DNA of 64,000 bases from Leucocoprinus leucothites (Eukaryota > Basidiomycota > Agaricomycetes > Agaricales > Agaricaceae): positions 434,001 to 498,000 of the forward strand of contig JAACJO010000001.1 of the NCBI GenBank assembly GCA_013368445.1. The letters are read 5' to 3'. The position numbers were made by a program, and so were the translations under genes. Shown here piece after piece: positions 63,121-64,000 of this stretch. Each line of letters begins with the position of its first letter. The first letter of the stretch is position 1. The notes beneath the pieces are model-generated. The model did not search any database. It saw only the letters and a list, made by a program, of their open reading frames with translations, and was not told where the DNA came from.

Positions 63121-63518
63121 CCTAACAGAAGATCTTAATATCCGTGGTTTTCTCGATGAAGATGACCACTATACGCACTTTTTCAATGAATTTAGTGAGT
63201 GTGATTAGTGGTGATGTCTTCGTCGGCTTTCGTTGATGTGAGGAAAATTAAAGTTCACGCTTGCGATTGCTATATTACAAGATTCAAACTCAGTTTCGGT
63301 ATGATCCGGTACATTAATCCATCATGCCGCTTGGGCCGAAATCGCGCTGAACGCTTCAAGGTTACTACAATCATGGTCAGTTATCAGCGCCTGGAATTCG
63401 CGTGTGTAGCTCACAGAAATCCGCAGAGTCTAGTATTTCTGAACACGCACGAGTCGTCAGAACGTATATCTCGTTGTTGACCAGTCTCCTCGCCCAAAAT
63501 CTCATCCACTTCTTCCAG

Positions 63519-64000
63519 GCCACAACGACGCCATCTGGGGCGCTGCCTGGACGTCCGCCGACAACGCAGTCTCCATTTCTGCAGACGGATCTGTAAATCA
63601 ATGGTCTTGTGTTACTGGTCAACGTCATCCGCCGAATGCAATTTCTCCTGCTCCACATACCCTCGCTCTTGTCTCCCTATCTGTATCTCCTGATGGCAAA
63701 CGCGCACTTTACAACAGTATTGAAGGGCATACTTGGCTTTTGGATCTCGAGTCAGGAGATGTGATAGCTTCTTATGAGAGTTACTTGGATTCTAAAGAGG
63801 ACATTGAACCCTGTAAGTTGGATTTATTTTCCTAAATCCAACTTCTCCGCGCCTTCAGGTGACCGCATGCTTGAGCAATTAATGTTGACTTATGACTTAC
63901 ACTCTAGCTTGGTCCGTATCCTTAAATCCAAATGGCAGTACATATGCGTCATCCAGTGCCTCGGGAAATATCACAATACATTCGGCGGATCCCAGTGAAT
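63519..64000 (+). CDS. WD40 protein, SKI8/WDR61-like (runs off the window)
   Basis: The readable exon starts after TTCTTCCAG at 63518 with HNDAIWGAAWTSADNAVSIS, then ADGSVNQWSCVTGQ, LALVSLSVSPDGKRALYNSI and GHTWLLDLESGDVIASYES. After an intron (donor GTAAGT near 63812, acceptor CACTCTAG near 63908) it continues SWSVSLNPNGSTYASSSASG, then NITIHSADPSE to the window edge. These are WD40 blades. The short spacing and the SWSVSLNP.GSTYAS motif fit SKI8/WDR61, which serves the Ski mRNA-decay complex and meiotic recombination. The 5' exon holding the start codon was not placed with certainty; an ATG at 63373 is a candidate. It is divergent from eS12. Confidence 0.75.

Overview
The window is nuclear DNA of a filamentous basidiomycete, most likely an Agaricomycete. 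Most introns are about 50-60 nt with GT..AG ends and a CTRAY-like branch site. Several products belong to families expanded in that group: DUF6533 seven-helix proteins, DUF6593, DUF5745, F-box/propeller proteins and SDR clusters. Housekeeping genes sit next to lineage-specific ones, with no operons, plasmid parts or prokaryotic signals.

Layout. 0-7.1 kb: a tandem segmental duplication carrying two broken F-box/beta-propeller genes, a decayed tail of a second F-box gene, and the intact parent of that tail. 7.1-10.8 kb: TAF4 and the nucleoporin NUP42, divergent with 65 bp between start codons. 10.8-15.6 kb: gene-poor. 15.6-21.4 kb: mitochondrial uL13m, a conserved unknown, and TTC27. 21.8-22.5 kb: a DUF6593-like gene. 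22.5-26.4 kb: gene-poor. 26.4-28 kb: exosome subunit RRP43. 28-32 kb: gene-poor. 32-40.5 kb: EMC6, aspartate-semialdehyde dehydrogenase, SMC5 and a DUF5745 protein. 40.8-47.9 kb: a third F-box paralogue, two tandem SDR genes and a cell-surface membrane protein. 48-51.4 kb: an AlkB-like dioxygenase and two tandem hotdog thioesterases. 52-56 kb: a secreted seven-repeat protein and a DUF6533 membrane protein. 57-64 kb: NEDD8, an MFS sugar transporter, SAP18, ribosomal protein eS12 and the start of a SKI8-like WD40 gene.

Many models were resolved by hand-splicing. They reveal coding microexons of 16, 7 and 10 nt, a coding exon that is only the ATG, and two GC-AG introns. NEDD8 is spread over five exons, two of them 18 nt.

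The most important technical observation is a series of about ten apparent one-base deletions in otherwise good genes, several of them inside C or G runs. One lies in the ribosomal protein eS12 gene, which the organism should not be able to lose. This points to consensus errors in the assembly rather than ten dead genes, although the F-box copies also carry breaks of other kinds. I found no CRISPR array, rRNA, convincing tRNA or recognisable transposon. The candidate for something undescribed is the secreted tandem-repeat protein at 52-53.3 kb.
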